64,000 bases of DNA from Saccharopolyspora hirsuta (GCF_008630535.1 NZ_VWPH01000018.1:90556-154555); one strand, 5' to 3'; shown: positions 28,815-37,496, numbered from the stretch's first letter. Notes: generated by a model from the sequence alone, not told the origin. Translations and numbers: made by a program.

Positions 28815-29017
28815 CGACCGCGATCCTGACCAGGCTGCGCGGCACGGTCCGCGCGGCCTGGCAGATCGTGCGCGGGGTGGTCGGCGAGAACGCCTACGAG
28901 CGCTACCTCGACCACCACCGCCGCAACCACCCGGGCGAGGAGCCGCTCGGGGAGCGGGAGTTCTGGCGCCGCCACGTCGACCGCCAGGACGCCACCCCCG
29001 GCTCCCGCTGCTGCTGA
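28811..29017 (+). CDS. YbdD/YjiX family small protein
   Basis: 68 residues, the usual small partner of CstA/BtsT: WQIVRGVVGENAYERYLDHH, HPGEEPLGEREFWR and a Cys-Cys C-terminus. In E. coli the partner is needed for BtsT transport activity. It overlaps cstA by ATGA and is followed by a hairpin at 29027. Confidence 0.9.
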   Translation: MTTAILTRLRGTVRAAWQIVRGVVGENAYERYLDHHRRNHPGEEPLGEREFWRRHVDRQDATPGSRCC

Positions 29018-29026
29018 CCGGTCGAG

Positions 29027-29059
29027 GCGAAGGGCACCTCCCGCGGAGGTGCCCTTCGC
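29027..29059. terminator. Terminator between cstA-ybdD and the convergent LysE gene
   Basis: A perfect 15-bp stem (GCGAAGGGCACCTCC and complement) with a 3-nt loop, followed by GCTTTCC. It lies between convergent stops. Confidence 0.75.
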
Positions 29060-29065
29060 GCTTTC

Positions 29066-29692
29066 CTAGCGGAGGTCTTCGGTGGCGAGGCGCAGCGCCA
29101 GGCCGCCGAAGAGGAGCGCTGCCGCGCGGTCCAGCCAGCGCTGGACGCCGCGGTGGCGGACCAGCACGTTCGACAGCCAGCCGGAGCTCACGCCGACCGC
29201 GGCGTCCACGCAGATGCCGACCACGAGGAGCAGCCCGCCGAGGGCGAGCAGCTGCACCGGGACCGGCCAGGGCGCGTCCAGCGAGACGAACTGCGGGACG
29301 AACGCCAGGTAGAACAGGATCACCTTGGGGTTGGACACGTTGGTCAGCACGGCCATGCCGTAGATCCGGCCCAGCGACCGGGCCGGTGCTCCCCGCACGT
29401 CCGGCAGCGCCGACGACCGCAGCGACTGCACCGCGAGGTAGAGCAGGAACACGACCCCGGCGATCCGGACGACTTCCAGCGCGGCGGGCACCGCCTGGAA
29501 GACGGCAGTCAGGCCGAGGGCCGCCGCAACGGTGTGCACCAGCACGCCGGTGGACATGCCCACCGCGGCCACCACACCTCCGCGCGGCCCGGTGGAGATG
29601 CCGTTGGCCAGGATGTACATCATGTCCGGGCCGGGCACCAGCGAGATCACCGCTGCCGCGCCGATGAACGCCAGCACGATTCCGAGATCCAC
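29066..29692 (-). CDS. LysE family amino-acid exporter
   Basis: 208 residues, about six helices. The N-terminal SLVPGPDMMYILANGISTGP and the internal LTNVSNPKVILFYLAFVPQF are signatures of LysE/RhtB exporters. Substrate unknown. The GTG start at 29692 leads directly into the first helix. Confidence 0.88.
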   Translation of the reverse strand: MDLGIVLAFIGAAAVISLVPGPDMMYILANGISTGPRGGVVAAVGMSTGVLVHTVAAALGLTAVFQAVPAALEVVRIAGVVFLLYLAVQSLRSSALPDVRGAPARSLGRIYGMAVLTNVSNPKVILFYLAFVPQFVSLDAPWPVPVQLLALGGLLLVVGICVDAAVGVSSGWLSNVLVRHRGVQRWLDRAAALLFGGLALRLATEDLR

Positions 29693-29895
29693 GTCAGCCC
29701 CCGATCCTCGGGGGCGATGGAGTGCGCGTCAGTTGGGGCTTCCTTTCCGACGTCCGGCACCCCGCGAGGTGCCGCCATCCCGCTCTGGGATGCCCCGGCA
29801 GAGTACGACGCCAAACCGACCGCGCAGCCGAATTTCCACCGCAGCGGCGAAAAACCGGTTTCGGCGCGGGCGGCCCGGCGGGAAGAATCGGCGGC

Positions 29896-30594
29896 ATGGA
29901 GTTCAGCGGGTTTGATGCGCGCGGGTACCGGACCGTCGACGTCCGGACCGGGTACGGGGAGTGGGTCGGCAAGTACGAGGACACCGTCGAGGACGTCATG
30001 GACCTCGCGCTGCTGGAGCGGCTGCGGGAGCCCGAGTGGGCCGCTGTGGGGCGCGCCGCCGACCTCGGCTGCGGGACCGGGCGGACCGGGCAGTGGTTGC
30101 GGGGCAAGGGCGTTCCCGCGATCGACGGCGTCGACCTGACCCCGGAGATGCTCGCGCTGGCCCGGCGGCGCGGGGCGCACGACCAGCTCACCGAGGCCGA
30201 CGTCACCGCCACCGGGCTGGACGAGGGCGCCTACGACCTGGTGATCTCCTCGCTGGTCGACGAGCACCTCGCCGACCTGGCGCCGTTCTACCGGGAGGCC
30301 TGGCGGATCGCCGCGCCGAAGGCCGCGTTCGTGCTGGTCGCCTTCCACCCGCACTTCATCATGACCTCCGGCATGCCCACCCACTTCACCAACGACGCCG
30401 GGGAGCCGGTGGCGATCACCACCAACGTGCACCTGATCAGCGACCACGTCTCCGCCGCGCTGGCGGCCGGGTGGCGGCTGGCCGAGCTGCACGAGGGGCT
30501 GATCGACGACGCCTGGCTCGCGGTGAAGCCGAAGTGGGAGCGGTTCCGCAACCACCCGATCTCCGCCGCCTACGTCTGGCGAAAGGACGGCTGA
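29896..30594 (+). CDS. SAM-dependent methyltransferase
   Basis: 232 residues. Motif I is AADLGCGTGRTGQWL, the acidic post-I residue lies in GVDLTPEMLALARRRG, and motif IV-like DLVISSLVDEHLADLAPFYR follows. The C-terminal part (AFHPHFIMTSGMPTHF) resembles UbiE/trans-aconitate-type methyltransferases. Substrate unknown. Confidence 0.82.
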   Translation: MEFSGFDARGYRTVDVRTGYGEWVGKYEDTVEDVMDLALLERLREPEWAAVGRAADLGCGTGRTGQWLRGKGVPAIDGVDLTPEMLALARRRGAHDQLTEADVTATGLDEGAYDLVISSLVDEHLADLAPFYREAWRIAAPKAAFVLVAFHPHFIMTSGMPTHFTNDAGEPVAITTNVHLISDHVSAALAAGWRLAELHEGLIDDAWLAVKPKWERFRNHPISAAYVWRKDG

Positions 30595-30632
30595 CCGGGA
30601 ATGCCGGTCCGGTCCGCGGTGTTGGCCGAGGC

Positions 30633-31454
30633 ATGAGCCCTTCACTCGGCAAGATCGGCATCTGGCGGGTCGCCACGCAGCTGGACGCGGAGCTCGCGGC
30701 GGAGATCGAGCAGCTCGGCTACGGCACGATCTGGGTGGGCGGCTCGCCGCCCGCGGACCTGGCCGTCGTCGAGCAGCTGCTGGACGCGACCCGGGAGATC
30801 ACCGTGGCCACCGGGATCGTGAACATCTGGAGCTCCCCCGCCGAGGCCGTCGCCGAGTCGTTCCACCGGATCGACGCCAAGCACCCGGGCCGCTTCGTGC
30901 TGGGCATCGGCGCCGGGCACCGGGAGATGAACACCGACTACCGGAAGCCGTACCAGGCGCTGGTCGACTACCTCGACGTGCTCGACGCCGCCGAGGTCCC
31001 GAAGTCTCAGCGGGTGCTGGCCGCCCTCGGCCCGAAGGTGCTCCAGCTCGCGCACGACCGCGCGGCCGGAGCCCACCCGTACCTGACCACGCCCGAGCAC
31101 ACCCGCAGCGCCAGGGAGATCCTCGGCGATGCGCTGCTCGCACCGGAGCAGAAGGTCGTCGTCGACACCGATCCGGAGCGCGCCCGCGCGACCGGCCGCG
31201 AGACGGTCGGCATGTACCTGAACCTGGCCAACTACACCCGCAACCTGGAGCGCCACGGCTACACGGCCGAGGACGTCACGCCGCCGGGGAGCGACCGGCT
31301 GATCGACGCCCTGGCCCTGCACGGCACCGCCGAGCAGATCGCCGAGGGCATCGACGCCCACCTCCGGGCCGGGGCCGACCACGTGGCCGTCCAGGTCCTC
31401 GGCGACCCGGCGCCCGCCTACCGCGCGCTGTCCGAAGCGCTCCAGCTGCGCTGA
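30633..31454 (+). CDS. LLM-class F420-dependent oxidoreductase (TIGR03620-like)
   Basis: 273 residues: GKIGIWRVATQLDAELAAEI, YGTIWVGGSPPADLAVVE, ITVATGIVNIWSSPAEAVAE, GRFVLGIGAGHREMN, and a helical end. The 38-base gap after the methyltransferase suggests co-transcription. The 3' end overlaps the convergent TetR gene by 37 bases. Confidence 0.85.
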   Translation: MSPSLGKIGIWRVATQLDAELAAEIEQLGYGTIWVGGSPPADLAVVEQLLDATREITVATGIVNIWSSPAEAVAESFHRIDAKHPGRFVLGIGAGHREMNTDYRKPYQALVDYLDVLDAAEVPKSQRVLAALGPKVLQLAHDRAAGAHPYLTTPEHTRSAREILGDALLAPEQKVVVDTDPERARATGRETVGMYLNLANYTRNLERHGYTAEDVTPPGSDRLIDALALHGTAEQIAEGIDAHLRAGADHVAVQVLGDPAPAYRALSEALQLR

Positions 31455-32287
31455 TCCACCGACTCCCCTGGGTGTCCACTATGGACATCCAGGAAGACGG
31501 CCACGCCGTCGAGGACCCGCTGCAACCCGAACTCGAACCAGCCGTCCACCGCTTCCGGCCCGGGGAGCTCGCCGGTGGCCAGCTCGGTCAACCACGGGTA
31601 CCGGCCCGAGTCGACCAGCCCCGCGAGCCGGCCGCTGGACCACCACGTCCCGGCGCGCACCCCGGTGTCCCGCAGCGCCTGCGACTCCGCGACCACGAGC
31701 AGCGCCATGCCCTGCACGTATCCGCTCACCAGCAGGTACGTGGACAGCGCTGCGCGGGGGTCGAGGCCGCGGCCGGTCAGCGCGGTCATCGACCGGTCGA
31801 CGGAGGCGAGCACCGCACCCGCCAGCGGCGGGCGGGTGCTCGCCAGGACCGCCAGCACCCACGGGCGCCGCTGGTAGAGCTGCCACTCCTGGCGGGCCTG
31901 GTGTTCCAGCTGCGCTCGCCAGTCCGCGGACCGCGGCGATGACGAGTGCTCGGCGAACACGGCTTCGACCATCGCGGTGACCAGCTCGTCCTTGCTCCGC
32001 ACGTGCCGGTACAACGTCATCGCGGCGACGCCGAGCTGCGCGGCGACGCGCTGCATCGACACCGCCGACATCCCCTCCGCGTCAGCCAGCCGGATCGCGG
32101 CCCGCACCACGCCGACGCGGTCGACCCCAACCGCAGGTCGAGGCTTGGGTGCCGAGCGCCGGTTGAGCACGCCGTCCTTGCGGGCCCGGTACGCCCGCGC
32201 CTGGCAAGCCCTCCCGCAGTAGCGGCGAGGCCTGCCCCGACCCGCGACCGGCAGCTCCGCACCGCACTGGGCGCACCGCATCCGCAC
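31418..32287 (-). CDS. TetR-family regulator with N-terminal zinc-ribbon-like motif
   Basis: 289 residues. Residues ~5-35 carry CAQCGAELP and CGRACQARAYRAR, four cysteines like an FCS-type zinc finger. Residues ~55-110 are the TetR HTH (SMQRVAAQLGVAAMTLYRHV), and the C-terminal domain is of the TetR_C type. This two-part architecture is known in Streptomyces regulators. Start could also be ATG 32281. Divergent from the acetyltransferase gene. Confidence 0.82.
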   Translation of the reverse strand: MRMRCAQCGAELPVAGRGRPRRYCGRACQARAYRARKDGVLNRRSAPKPRPAVGVDRVGVVRAAIRLADAEGMSAVSMQRVAAQLGVAAMTLYRHVRSKDELVTAMVEAVFAEHSSSPRSADWRAQLEHQARQEWQLYQRRPWVLAVLASTRPPLAGAVLASVDRSMTALTGRGLDPRAALSTYLLVSGYVQGMALLVVAESQALRDTGVRAGTWWSSGRLAGLVDSGRYPWLTELATGELPGPEAVDGWFEFGLQRVLDGVAVFLDVHSGHPGESVDQRSWSASDSAR

Positions 32288-32388
32288 CCCTTTTCGTCAC
32301 AACACGTTCCGTGACGAAACTACTCGAAACCGGCAGCAGCCGCCGGAATGCTGGTGCTCGCAACGCCCGTACGACACCGGAGCAGACC

Positions 32389-32973
32389 ATGATCACCGTC
32401 CGCGCGGCCACCCCGTCGGAACTCGCCCGCATCACCCCGGCCTACGCGGCCGCCTTCGCCGATGAGGCGGTGGTCGCGTGGGTCGTGCCGAACGCCGCCG
32501 AGTCCGACCTCGCGGAGTTCTTCCAGCAGTCCGTGGCCGCGGCCCTGCGCGAGGACGAGGTCCTGCTCGCCGAGCACCCGGACGGCACCATCGCGGGCCT
32601 GTCGGTGTGGTCGGAGACGATGTCGGCCACGCGCCTGCGCAGCACGGCGGCCGAACTCGCGGACGCTGCCGAACCCGCCCTCCGGCGAACGGCCACCGTC
32701 CTCCGCCGCACAGCCGACCAGCACCCGGAGGAATCGCACCTCTACCTGTCGGCCATGGCGGTGGTACCCGAGTTCCGCGGCTCCGGCGCGGGAACCGCGA
32801 TGCTGCGCCACCGCCTCACCCGAGCCGACGCCGAGCACCGACCGACGTACCTAGAAGCCAGCACCCCGCGCAGCACGCACCTCTACGCCCGCCACGGATT
32901 CCGCCCGACAGCCAACCCGATCGACCTCCCGGACGGCCCCCGCCTCCAACCCATGTGGCGCGACCCGAAATGA
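32389..32973 (+). CDS. GNAT family N-acetyltransferase
   Basis: 194 residues: MITVRAATPSELARITPAY start, then LSAMAVVPEFRGSGAGTAML, the acetyl-CoA pyrophosphate loop, and YLEASTPRSTHLYARHGFRP. The ATG at 32389 has GGAGCAG upstream; the in-frame ATG at 32311 would add a non-conserved 26 residues. Substrate unknown. Confidence 0.85.
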   Translation: MITVRAATPSELARITPAYAAAFADEAVVAWVVPNAAESDLAEFFQQSVAAALREDEVLLAEHPDGTIAGLSVWSETMSATRLRSTAAELADAAEPALRRTATVLRRTADQHPEESHLYLSAMAVVPEFRGSGAGTAMLRHRLTRADAEHRPTYLEASTPRSTHLYARHGFRPTANPIDLPDGPRLQPMWRDPK

Positions 32974-33073
32974 GTTGCTCGCGTCGAACACCCAGTTCGG
33001 CGGCGTGGAATCGGGTGGTGGCGGCCACCGCGGCGAGTTCCTAGCGGAAACATGGGTGTCCACTGTGCACAGA

Positions 33074-33844
33074 TCACCGGGCCCACTCGCTCGTGCTGGC
33101 GGCGACGCGTCGGCGGATGTGCTCCAGCGCATCGTCGAGCGCGGCCCTGTTCTGCGGGTTGAACCACCTCTCCCGCAGGGCTTCGTTGTTGCCGCCGGGA
33201 GTTTCGTGCGCTCGGGCCAGTTCGGACAGGCTGGTGCTCTGGTCGGCGACGCTGATGCCCGAGAACATGCTGCGCACGTAGCTCTCCGCCGCGTCGGCCG
33301 CCATGCCTTGGCGCGCGATCCAGGCGGCGACGGCGTCCAGGTAGTGCAGGTAGCTGGAGATCGATGCCGTGGCGGCGGAAAGCGCGTCGAAGGTGGTGGG
33401 TTCCTCGACCACGAGCGCGCCGCCGAGCCGGTCGAACAGCTCCTCCGCGGCCGGGTGCGCCGGGTGCACGGCGGTGATGCCGCGCCGCTCCCGCACCGCG
33501 GGCAGCGGGATCGACCGGACCACCGTCACGCCGTCGCCGAGCAGCGCGCTCAGCGCTTCGACGGACCACCCCGCGACCGCACTGATGACGACCCGATCGC
33601 CCGGCACGCGCAGCCCGGCGAGGGCCTCGCGCACGTTGTCGGGCCGGACAGCGAGGAGGATCAGCGGCGCCGCATCGACGACCGACTGGTTGTCCGCGCG
33701 GACGTGGACGTCGGGGTACCGGCGTGCCAGCTCGTTCGCGATCCGCGCGTTGCGCGGCGAGAGGTGCACCGTCGGGCCCTCGGGCGCGAGCCCGTCCACG
33801 ATGTCCCGGGCGATGGATCCGGTTCCGATGATGCCGATGATCAT
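33074..33844 (-). CDS. Pyrroline-5-carboxylate reductase-like protein
   Basis: 256 residues. IIGIIGTGSIARDIVDGL is a Rossmann NAD(P) site, followed by ILLAVRPDNVREAL, VVISAVAGWSVEAL and VVRSIPLPAVRERRG, close to ProC but with changes in the C-terminal dimerisation domain where the proline-binding residues lie. Translationally coupled (ATGA) to the upstream dehydratase. Probably an imino-acid or ketimine reductase. Confidence 0.8.
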   Translation of the reverse strand: MIIGIIGTGSIARDIVDGLAPEGPTVHLSPRNARIANELARRYPDVHVRADNQSVVDAAPLILLAVRPDNVREALAGLRVPGDRVVISAVAGWSVEALSALLGDGVTVVRSIPLPAVRERRGITAVHPAHPAAEELFDRLGGALVVEEPTTFDALSAATASISSYLHYLDAVAAWIARQGMAADAAESYVRSMFSGISVADQSTSLSELARAHETPGGNNEALRERWFNPQNRAALDDALEHIRRRVAASTSEWAR

Positions 33845-34767
33845 GAGCGCTCCAGCGCGGGTCGCGGGTTGGCTCCGGTGATGAGCGTGGCGATCCTGCG
33901 GTGCGGGATCCGGCCCGCGGCGATCGCCGCGATCCCGGCCGCACCGGCCGGTTCCGCCAGCACGGAGAGGTGCTCCGCGACGAGCCCCATCGCGTCGCGG
34001 AGTTCGCCGTCGTCGACCAGCACGATCTCGTCGACCAGGTCGCGCACCCGAGCGACCGCCTCGGGGTGCGGGCGCGGGATCGTGATGCCCTCGGCGAAGC
34101 TGCTCGTCGGTGCGACGGTGACCGGATGACCGGCCTGGACGCTGCGCTGCATCGCGGGCGCGGCCGTCGCGTTGACGCCGATGATGCGGGTGCGGGGCGC
34201 GTGCTCGCGCAGCCAGAGCGCGAGCCCGCTGATCAGGCTGCCGTCGCCGATGGGCGCGACCACCGCGTCGAACTCGCCGTCGCGGGCCAGCTCCTCGGCG
34301 ATCGTGGCCGCCCCTTCGGCGATCCCCGGGTGAACGCCGTCGACCACCAGATGCGCTCCGGTCTCCGCGGCCGAGGACGCAGCGGCGCGGCTCGCCGCTT
34401 CCGCGCCGCCCTCGACCTCGACGACCTGCGCCCCGAAGGCCGTCATCCGCGCGCGCTTGACCGGGTTGATGTCGGTGGACGTGCAGACCACGACGCGCAG
34501 GCCGCGAGCGCGGCCGATGTGCGCCACCGCCTGCCCGAAGTTGCCCGACGAAGCGCACACGACCGTCTCGCCAGCGGGCACGTCGGCGAGGGCGACGGCC
34601 ACACCGCGTCCCTTGAAGCTGCGGATGGGGTTCGCGGTCTCCACCTTGACGGTGACGCTGCGCCCGAGGGCCTCGTTGAGCAGTTCGTCCTCGTACTGCG
34701 GGGTGTCGAGGAAGCACGGGGGAATGACGGCTCTCGCCTTCGCGATGAGCGCGTTGGGCTGATCCAT
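33841..34767 (-). CDS. PLP-dependent serine/threonine dehydratase-like protein
   Basis: 308 residues, fold type II. Lys52 in NPIRSFKGRGVA binds PLP, ASSGNFGQAVAHIG is the substrate loop and PIGDGSLISGLALWLRE matches the glycine-rich phosphate site. Related to threonine/serine dehydratases and ammonia-lyases. First gene of a two-gene operon, divergent from an Lrp-type regulator that likely controls it. Confidence 0.85.
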   Translation of the reverse strand: MDQPNALIAKARAVIPPCFLDTPQYEDELLNEALGRSVTVKVETANPIRSFKGRGVAVALADVPAGETVVCASSGNFGQAVAHIGRARGLRVVVCTSTDINPVKRARMTAFGAQVVEVEGGAEAASRAAASSAAETGAHLVVDGVHPGIAEGAATIAEELARDGEFDAVVAPIGDGSLISGLALWLREHAPRTRIIGVNATAAPAMQRSVQAGHPVTVAPTSSFAEGITIPRPHPEAVARVRDLVDEIVLVDDGELRDAMGLVAEHLSVLAEPAGAAGIAAIAAGRIPHRRIATLITGANPRPALERS

Positions 34768-34802
34768 GCCTCGAACGCTAGGCAACCCGGTCCGGTACGC
34801 GC

Positions 34803-34827
34803 TTGCGTTGTTTGCGCCGGGACGCAA
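34803..34827. promoter_or_regulatory. Candidate Lrp-type operator between divergent genes
   Basis: An inverted repeat TTGCGT-N13-ACGCAA sits in the 71-base gap between the dehydratase start and the lrp-like start. A further TTTGCGC follows. Position and symmetry suggest autoregulation and control of the operon. Confidence 0.5.
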
Positions 34828-34838
34828 TATTTTTGCGC

Positions 34839-35324
34839 ATGCCCGCCAAGCAGCGACCGCTGGACGAGATCGACGCGCAACTGCTGGACCTCCTCCAGGC
34901 CGACGCGGATCGAACCCTCCGCGAGCTCGGCGACGAGGTCGGCCTGTCCCCCAGCGCGGTCCAGCGCCGCATCACGGGCTACAAGACCACCGGACTCCTG
35001 CGCACCGTCGCCGTCGTCAACACCGACCGAACCCCGTCCCTGACCCAGGCGCTCGTGCTGCTGACCCTGGTAGAGGAGTCCCCCGAGCACCACCGGCGCA
35101 TCGCCGACCGGCTCCGCGCGCAACCGGAGGTCCAGCAGTGCTACGCCCTCTCCGGCCGGTGGGACTACGCCGTCCTGCTCACGGCCACCTCGATCCGAGC
35201 CCTCCGAGACCTGAGCGACGCCCTGTTCAAGACCGACGACAACATCCGCCGCTACGACACGATGTTCCTGCTGGACACGGTCAAGAGCGGCACAACCCTG
35301 CCGAGCGAATTCCTCCTCCCCTGA
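34839..35324 (+). CDS. Lrp/AsnC family transcriptional regulator
   Basis: 161 residues. N-terminal HTH: LDEIDAQLLDLLQADADRTL followed by LGLSPSAVQRRI-like sequence (VGLSPSAVQRRI). The RAM domain includes VQQCYALSGRWDYAVLLTAT. Divergent from the amino-acid operon at 33074-34767, so it probably senses an amino acid used by that pathway. Confidence 0.9.
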   Translation: MPAKQRPLDEIDAQLLDLLQADADRTLRELGDEVGLSPSAVQRRITGYKTTGLLRTVAVVNTDRTPSLTQALVLLTLVEESPEHHRRIADRLRAQPEVQQCYALSGRWDYAVLLTATSIRALRDLSDALFKTDDNIRRYDTMFLLDTVKSGTTLPSEFLLP

Positions 35325-35351
35325 ACCCGCATTTCCGCACAGCAATACACC

Positions 35352-35480
35352 TTGGTTGTCGGCACCATCTTGACCGCTGGCGTCGGTTACGTTGTTGACC
35401 ACCACTACGACGATGTCAAAGATGGGATTTGCGAGACGGGCAAGCGGCTCGAAGAGATCAATCCGAAGATGACGCGGTGA
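35352..35480 (+). CDS. Small membrane ORF or gene fragment at the element edge
   Basis: A frame open from just after the lrp stop encodes LVVGTILTAGVGYVVDHHYD, then DVKDGICETGKRLEEINPKM-TR. One hydrophobic helix, TTG the only start, no ribosome site. It may be the truncated end of a larger gene cut at the border of the integrative remnant; it overlaps the next gene by GTGA-type spacing, which argues for real coding. Confidence 0.35.
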   Translation: MVVGTILTAGVGYVVDHHYDDVKDGICETGKRLEEINPKMTR

Positions 35481-36094
35481 CACACTCGATGTTTGCAGAC
35501 CTCCCGGTGAAGCCCGACCCCCGTACCGGTGAACCCAGGCCGCCAGAGGCACCGCTTGCCCTCGGCAAGATGGGACCCGCGCCAACCAAGAACCTCGACA
35601 AGGCCGGCCAGACTCCCGACGAGCGGGGACCAGCACTGGACGTCTTCATCCAGGACAAGCGAACGGTTCTGCTCGGGTCCTTGATCGTGATGGGCGTCAT
35701 CATAATCGGGGCCAGCCTGCAACGCGGTAGCTTCGAGTGGATGTCGGACCCGGTGATGTTGGGCATCGTCGGGCTGGCCGGGCTGATCATGCTGGTGTCG
35801 GGGTGGAACGTTCACCTCACGGCAGGCGCCGACTGGCTGCGCGTCAACCGCAAATGGGTTGACACATACAGGATCACGAAAATCCACCTCTACGGCATCG
35901 TCTTTGGCTGGACCCTGGTTCTGCACGATGCAGACGGCAGGAAGGTCCGCGTTTACATCGGAAGCCTCGAAGCGAACCGGGAATTGTGGGCACTCGTCTA
36001 CAACGGCCTGGCGCACTCGGTCAGGGCAGGTGCGACCTTGAACGCCCTGGCCGGCAACATGCTCAAGCTCCGCAGGTTTGCGAACAGCGGGTGA
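35477..36094 (+). CDS. Hypothetical membrane protein of the integrative remnant
   Basis: 205 residues from GTG 35477 (ATG 35489 possible). A proline-rich N-terminus is followed by two helices (TVLLGSLIVMGVIIIGASLQ and PVMLGIVGLAGLIMLVSGWN) and a cytoplasmic part (ADWLRVNRKWVDTYRITKIH, GWTLVLHDADGRKVRVYIGS) with a PH-like look. Codon use is less GC-rich than neighbours. Similar small membrane proteins occur in actinomycete integrative conjugative elements, where they are thought to act in plasmid spread; this is inference. Confidence 0.65.
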   Translation: MTHSMFADLPVKPDPRTGEPRPPEAPLALGKMGPAPTKNLDKAGQTPDERGPALDVFIQDKRTVLLGSLIVMGVIIIGASLQRGSFEWMSDPVMLGIVGLAGLIMLVSGWNVHLTAGADWLRVNRKWVDTYRITKIHLYGIVFGWTLVLHDADGRKVRVYIGSLEANRELWALVYNGLAHSVRAGATLNALAGNMLKLRRFANSG

Positions 36095-36282
36095 TGGCCT
36101 TGTCCCAGCAGCCCAAGATCCCGGACAAGGTCGCCTGGCCGGTCATCATCGCGTTCGGCCTGGTATCGCTCATCCTCTACCTCGCCGCCCCGGAGATCTT
36201 TTTCCCAGCGGCCGCGGTTTTCGCCGTGATCGCTCTTGTCGCTGGAGGAATCTTCCTGATCTGGTTCCACCTTCGCGACTGA
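36094..36282 (+). CDS. Small two-helix membrane protein
   Basis: 62 residues: VAWPVIIAFGLVSLILYLAA and FFPAAAVFAVIALVAGGIFL are membrane segments. TGATG coupling to the preceding gene; GTG 36091 is an alternative start. It is probably part of the same mobile remnant. Confidence 0.6.
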   Translation: MALSQQPKIPDKVAWPVIIAFGLVSLILYLAAPEIFFPAAAVFAVIALVAGGIFLIWFHLRD

Positions 36283-36592
36283 AAATGAAGAAACCCCTCT
36301 CCTTGACAATCCAACGCCAGGGGAGCTCTTTTTCGACACCCCGAAAGAGCGCATCGCGGGAAGCACAGGAAATCGCCAACAGGAAATGCAGGTCCGAATT
36401 ACGGCCCAGGAGGCAATCACATCACACCTCGCGCCGACCATCATCACATAGAAGCAAGGAAATTCCTGCCCCAAGCAAGAAGTTCTGGGGCGGGAGGCTA
36501 GAAATTGACCCAGGCGCAGCCACGCCAATAAACTTCAGCCTCTACGGCCGCAAAGTTGACACTCTGAATTTATCCCGCACCCACCAGCCCAG
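36283..36592. other. Low-GC non-coding stretch in the integrative remnant
   Basis: 310 bases with clearly lower GC than the chromosome. A CCCCT/AGGGG hairpin followed by CTCTTTTT near 36294-36330 may be a conventional terminator for the small genes. Otherwise I see no coding frame. Confidence 0.45.
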
Positions 36593-36978
36593 GTGACCGC
36601 CGCCTCGGCCGGGACGAAGACGACGCGCCGATCCCGACGCCATCGTGGGCCGGTGGCCCGCCCCCACTCGGTCGGCAAACAACGGGACATCCACAACACC
36701 AACCGGTCCTGGCGAAAGTTCCGCACCAACCACGGATACGATGATTGGCTGACCTTCCGCACATTCCGCCGGACGGTCACGAGGCTGTTGGACGAGTCGG
36801 GGGTGTCGGCCCGCCTGATCGCCGCGCACCTGTGGCACCCCGGCCGAGCATCACGCAGGACACTTGCATGCAGCGACGGACCATCAGCCGCAGGACCGCG
36901 AAAGCCCTGGAGAAGCTGCCCAGCAAGGGCGATCGAACGAAACGTATGGGAAATGCAGGGGGACGATCTCGACCTTGA
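36593..36978 (+). pseudogene. Tyrosine recombinase (integrase), C-terminal remnant with frameshift
   Basis: One frame gives DIHNTNRSWRKFRTNHGYDD, WLTFRTFRRTVTRLLDESG and VSARLIAAHLWHP, the catalytic domain of a tyrosine integrase (HxxR-like R in TFRRTVTRLL). After about 36845 the homology continues in another frame: RPSITQDTCMQRRTISRRTA then KALEKL, with the usual Tyr position replaced by Cys (DTCM for D-x-Y). The N-terminal arm and core-binding parts are absent. It ends 32 bases from the 3' end of tRNA-Met, the standard position of an integrase next to its att site. Confidence 0.75.
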
Positions 36979-37010
36979 TCAGGCAGAACTGTTCTCACCT
37001 GCAGAAGGAG

Positions 37011-37085
37011 TGGGGCAGGTGGGACTTGAACCCACGACCTGACGGATTATGAGTCCGCTGCTCTGACCTGCTGAGCTACTGCCCC
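37011..37085 (-). tRNA. tRNA-Met (anticodon CAU)
   Basis: A 75-nt cloverleaf: acceptor GGGGCAG/CTGCCCC, D arm AGCTCAGC, anticodon stem GCGGA/TCCGT with loop CTCATAA, T arm GTGGG/CCCAC with TTCAAGT. CCA not encoded. Elongator Met is the likely identity; a CAU isoleucine tRNA cannot be wholly excluded. Its 3' end faces the integrase remnant. Confidence 0.9.
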
Positions 37086-37246
37086 CGTGGTGTTGGCAAC
37101 ACTGGCGATCGTAGCGAGGTGCCGGGGGGTTGCGACCTTCGGGTGGACCCGCCGAGCGGCCTACCGGCCGATTGGTCGGACCGGTCGAATGCGCTGCGCA
37201 CGGCGCTGCGCCGACCGGACTAGCGGGCTCGGCCGGGCATGAGAAA

Positions 37247-37272
37247 GGGCGGCGCACCGCGGTGCGCCGCCC
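37247..37272 (-). terminator. Terminator of the small membrane gene
   Basis: A perfect 26-nt palindrome GGGCGGCGCACC plus complement with CG centre, 18 bases after the minus-strand stop and followed there by TTTCTC. Confidence 0.7.
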
Positions 37273-37289
37273 GGTTCGGTCGCGACCCG

Positions 37290-37496
37290 TCAGCTCAGGA
37301 AGCTGAAGACGTCGAACGCGCCGGTGAGCTGGCCGATGACCACCATCGCGGCCATCAGCGCGGCGATCCCGGCGACGGTCAGCACCGCCAGCATCACCAG
37401 GTAGACGAGCGCCTTGATCGGCTTCGGCAACTTGGTCACCGAAGCCAGGTCGGGCAGCGAGAGGTGCGAGTTCTTGCCGATCCCTGGTGCGGACAT
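37290..37496 (-). CDS. Small hypothetical membrane protein
   Basis: 68 residues: short polar start (GIGKNSHLSLPDLASVTKLP) and one long helix (ALVYLVMLAVLTVAGIAALM). A GAAGTCAGG ribosome site and an own terminator support expression. No family recognised. Confidence 0.65.
   Translation of the reverse strand: MSAPGIGKNSHLSLPDLASVTKLPKPIKALVYLVMLAVLTVAGIAALMAAMVVIGQLTGAFDVFSFLS

Noticed and set aside
28811..29017. Frameshifted tail of cstA
   Set aside because: The 68-residue product matches the separate YbdD/YjiX family with its own ATGA-coupled start.
36979..37257. Minus-strand frame across tRNA-Met
   Set aside because: It covers the tRNA and its flanks and has no protein similarity; it is a chance frame.
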